Assembly: GCA_014534415.1 (NCBI GenBank)
Contig: JACVRM010000003.1
Coordinates: 1 to 33,800 of the forward strand
Length of the DNA: 33,800 nucleotides
Source: Thermoleophilia bacterium
Lineage (GTDB): Bacteria > Actinomycetota > Thermoleophilia > Gaiellales > Gaiellaceae
Reading direction: 5' to 3'
Shown here: positions 31,154 to 33,800 of the stretch, one piece after another
Numbering within the stretch: position 1 is the first letter of the stretch
How the letters are laid out: each line of letters opens with the position of its first letter
Made by a program: the position numbers and the translations under genes
Notes under the pieces: generated by a model
Databases searched by the model: none
What the model saw: only the letters and a program-made list of their open reading frames with translations
Told to the model about the DNA's origin: nothing

Positions 31154-32347
31154 GTGGCGGGCTTCTCGGTGAAGTTCCTGGGCTGCAAGGTGTCGCAGAC
31201 GGACGCGCAGGCGGTCCGCGAACGGCTGCTCGCCGACGGGCACAGCGAGCGCCTGGATGCCGAGGTGGCGGTCGTCAACACGTGCTGCGTCACGCGCGAG
31301 GCCGTCCGCAAGTCGCGCCGGGCAGCTGCACGCGCCGCCCGCACGCATGCCCGCGTCTACGTGACCGGCTGTGGCGCAAACCTCGCGGAGGACGCGTTCG
31401 CCGACCTCGCGGACAACGTCGTCGTCGTGGCGCGCCGAAGCGAGGAGACGCCCGCCTTCGTGGCGGGCGACGTGGGACCGATCGGCTGTGTCACGGCCGA
31501 CGCGCGCCTCGACCGCGTCCGCGCGTTCGTCAAGGTTCAGGATGGCTGCAGCTTCTCGTGCAACTTCTGCGTCGTGCCGCTCGTTCGCGGCGCGTCGCGG
31601 AGCAGGTCCGCAGCGGCGGTGCTCGCAGAGGTTCGCCGGCGCGTCGCCCAGGGGCACAAGGAGGTCGTGCTGACCGGCATCAACCTGGGCTGCTACCGCG
31701 ATCGCGAGGCCGGCTACCGCCTGCCGCGCCTGGTCAGCGCCGTCGCCGAGACGCCCGGGCTCGCGCGTCTGCGGCTGTCCTCCATCGAGGTGAATCACGT
31801 CGACGCCGAGCTGGTGCGCGTACTGCGCGAGACGGCGACGGTGTCGCGTCACCTGCATGTGCCGCTCCAGTCCGGCGACGATGCCGTGCTCGGCGCGATG
31901 GCGCGCCGCTACGGCGCGACGACCTTCCTGCGGCGTCTCGAGCCGCTCGGCGACTTCAACCTGACCACCGACGTGATCGTCGGCTTTCCGGGCGAAGACG
32001 AAGCGGCCTTCCGGCGGACGCTTCGCGTGGTCGAGGCGGCGGGGGTCACGAAGATCCACGTGTTTCCGTACTCGCCGCGTCCCGGGACGCCGACCGCCGA
32101 GCGGGACACGGTGCCCGCGGAGGTCAAGAAGGAGCGGGGCGGGCGCCTGCGCGAAGCGTCGCGGGTGGCCTGCCTGGCGCGGTGGCGGTCGAAGCTCGGT
32201 GCGGAGGACGTGGTGCTCGTCGACCGGCCCGGGCGCGGGTACGGCGACGACTACTCGCCGTGGCTCGTGAGCGAGAGCGCGCCGGTCGGCGAGCTCGTGC
32301 GCGTACGCGCCGGTGGTGTGACGGAGGAGGGGATTCTCGCTGCCTGA
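31154..32347 (+). CDS. mtaB: MiaB-family tRNA methylthiotransferase (MtaB-like)
   Basis: LGCKVSQTDAQ, VVNTCCVT, VQDGCSFSCNFCVVPLVRG (radical SAM CX3CX2C), LQSGDDAVLGAMARRY, TDVIVGFPGEDE. Confidence 0.9.
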   Translation: MAGFSVKFLGCKVSQTDAQAVRERLLADGHSERLDAEVAVVNTCCVTREAVRKSRRAAARAARTHARVYVTGCGANLAEDAFADLADNVVVVARRSEETPAFVAGDVGPIGCVTADARLDRVRAFVKVQDGCSFSCNFCVVPLVRGASRSRSAAAVLAEVRRRVAQGHKEVVLTGINLGCYRDREAGYRLPRLVSAVAETPGLARLRLSSIEVNHVDAELVRVLRETATVSRHLHVPLQSGDDAVLGAMARRYGATTFLRRLEPLGDFNLTTDVIVGFPGEDEAAFRRTLRVVEAAGVTKIHVFPYSPRPGTPTAERDTVPAEVKKERGGRLREASRVACLARWRSKLGAEDVVLVDRPGRGYGDDYSPWLVSESAPVGELVRVRAGGVTEEGILAA

Positions 32348-32669
32348 GGACTGCCTCTTCTGCCGGTTGGTGCGCGAGGGAGAGCACGTCCGAGCCGGCG
32401 AGGGCTTCGTGGCGGTTCACGACATCAGCCCGAAGGCCGACGTGCACCTGCTCGTGCTGCCCGAGCGGCACGTCGCCAGCTTCCACGACGTCGCCGAGTT
32501 CCCGGCAGAAGAGGCGAAGCGGATGCTCGAGTTCATCGCCGCGACGGCGCGCGAAGTCGGTCTCGACGACTACCGCATCGTCCTCAACGTCGGCGAGCGC
32601 GCCGGACAGACGATCTTCCACCTGCACTGGCACGTGCTCGGCGGGCGGATGAGCGGCGTGCCGGCGTGA
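32340..32669 (+). CDS. HIT-family (HINT-like) histidine triad protein; CTG start proposed
   Basis: PEDCLFCRLVREGEHVRAGEGFVAVHDISPKADVHLLVLPERH...NVGERAGQTIFHLHWHVLGG (HxHxH triad). Conserved CxxC N-terminus lies upstream of every canonical start; GGAGGAGG at 32323-32330. Confidence 0.85.
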   Translation: MPEDCLFCRLVREGEHVRAGEGFVAVHDISPKADVHLLVLPERHVASFHDVAEFPAEEAKRMLEFIAATAREVGLDDYRIVLNVGERAGQTIFHLHWHVLGGRMSGVPA

Positions 32670-33109
32670 GTCTCATCGCGCACATCGAGCAGGAGCTGAC
32701 GGCTGCCATACGCGCGCGGGACACGGCGCGGCGCGACGCGCTACGCCTGATCCTGGCCAGCTTGCGCTCGCCGGAGAAGGAGCTCCAGCGGCCGCTCTCG
32801 CCCGGCGAGGAGCTCCAGGTGCTCCAGCGGGAGCGCAAGCGGAGGCAGGAGGCGGCCGAGGCATACCGCGCCGCCGGCCGTACCGACCAGGCGGACGCGG
32901 AGGAGCATGAGCTGGCCGTCCTCCAGGAGTTCATGCCCGCGCCGCTCTCCGACGACGAGCTCGAGGCGATCATCGACGACGCGATCGCCGAGAACGGCGC
33001 GACGAGCATTCGCGATCTGGGACGCGTGATGGCCGACGTGATGCCGCAGGTGGCTGGGCGGGCGGACGGCTCGACCGTCACGCAGCTCGTGCGCGAGAAG
33101 CTGGCGTAG
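32666..33109 (+). CDS. yqeY: GatB/YqeY domain-containing protein
   Basis: LIAHIEQELTAAIRARDTARRDALRLILASLRSPEKE...FMPAPLSDDELEAIIDDAIAENGATSIRDLGRVMADVMPQVAGRADG; GTGA overlap with the HIT gene. Confidence 0.92.
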   Translation: MSLIAHIEQELTAAIRARDTARRDALRLILASLRSPEKELQRPLSPGEELQVLQRERKRRQEAAEAYRAAGRTDQADAEEHELAVLQEFMPAPLSDDELEAIIDDAIAENGATSIRDLGRVMADVMPQVAGRADGSTVTQLVREKLA

Positions 33110-33150
33110 CCTCCTCGCGACGATCGTATCGGTGCCGATCGCACGCATCC

Positions 33151-33177
33151 GTCACGGCTTCGTGCCCGAAGCGTGAC
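33151..33177. repeat. Bulged inverted repeat upstream of phoH
   Basis: GTCAC(g)GCTTCG - tgcc - CGAAGCGTGAC; 11-bp stem with one bulged G. Confidence 0.7.
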
Positions 33178-33206
33178 GACCGCCGAGCGCGCCTACACTG
33201 GTGCGC

Positions 33207-33800
33207 GTGCAGGAAGTGCTCTCCGTCTCGAACGACGTCGCCGCCGAGCTCGCGAGCGTGAGCGACGGTGTGCTCGAGACGCTCCGCGAGCGGCTGCGGT
33301 GCACGATTCTGCTGCGCGGTAACCGGCTGACGCTGGAGGGCGACGACCTGCACGTATCCGAAGCGCGCGCGGTCATCGACGAGCTCGTCGAGCTGGTCGA
33401 GGGCGGCAACCAGATCGGTCCGGGCACGGTCGACGCGGTGCTCGGCGTGCTCGAGCAGGGTGCTGACGTTCGCGACGTCTTCGAGGACGTGGTCTGGCGT
33501 CACCGCGGCGCGAAGATCGCGCCGAAGACCGTCATGCAGAAGCGCTACGTCGACGCGATCCGCACGTCCACCGTCACGTTCGGGATCGGGCCGGCCGGCA
33601 CCGGCAAGACGTACCTCGCAATGGCGCTGGCCGTCGCGGCGCTCTCGGACCGGCAGGTCGGCCGCATCATCCTCACCCGCCCGGCGGTCGAGGCCGGCGA
33701 GCGCCTCGGCTTCCTGCCGGGCGACGTCCTCGCGAAGGTCGACCCCTACATGCGGCCGCTCTTCGACGCGCTCTACGACACGATGGATCCCGAGAAGCTG
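33207..33800 (+). CDS. phoH: PhoH family protein (predicted ATPase), 3' truncated by window edge
   Basis: FGIGPAGTGKTYLAMALAVAAL and IILTRPAVEAGERLGFLPGDVLAKVDPYMRPLFDALYD; frame open from GTG 33207 to the last base. Confidence 0.93.
   Translation, partial: MQEVLSVSNDVAAELASVSDGVLETLRERLRCTILLRGNRLTLEGDDLHVSEARAVIDELVELVEGGNQIGPGTVDAVLGVLEQGADVRDVFEDVVWRHRGAKIAPKTVMQKRYVDAIRTSTVTFGIGPAGTGKTYLAMALAVAALSDRQVGRIILTRPAVEAGERLGFLPGDVLAKVDPYMRPLFDALYDTMDPEKL

Overview
GC-rich chromosomal window that reads as actinobacterial (gene content and order suggest Thermoleophilia/Gaiellales, an inference only). It holds about 26 genes and is almost wholly coding. Left to right: branched-chain amino-acid ABC transporter livGFHM plus a substrate-binding protein; a MoxR/DUF58/BatD-like/VWA/TPR/VWA operon; bifunctional FO synthase fbiC (CofG-CofH fusion); lysA (minus strand); a conserved hypothetical gene; leuS; an ECF sigma factor with a DUF4349 partner (minus strand); comEA-comEC; holA; rpsT (minus strand); murJ; lepA; hemW; hrcA-dnaJ-prmA-mtaB-HIT-yqeY; and a 3'-truncated phoH. 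I saw no tRNA/rRNA, CRISPR array, transposase, phage or defence island. The strongest candidate for something undescribed is the 137-nt leuS leader. It has a good -35/-10 promoter placed so that transcription would start at the ATG of a 7-codon ORF (MKQELLA, tandem Leu codons), followed by an intrinsic terminator just before the leuS Shine-Dalgarno. The Leu-codon segment can also pair with the terminator's 3' arm. Other signals: a recurrent TANNNT-N6-8-RTG leaderless-start signature, sometimes built from the upstream stop codon; a probable CTG start for the HIT gene and a possible one for prmA; a ComEC metallo-beta-lactamase motif with two substitutions; a 5'-terminal hairpin on rpsT mRNA; and several bulged or perfect inverted repeats in short intergenic gaps.
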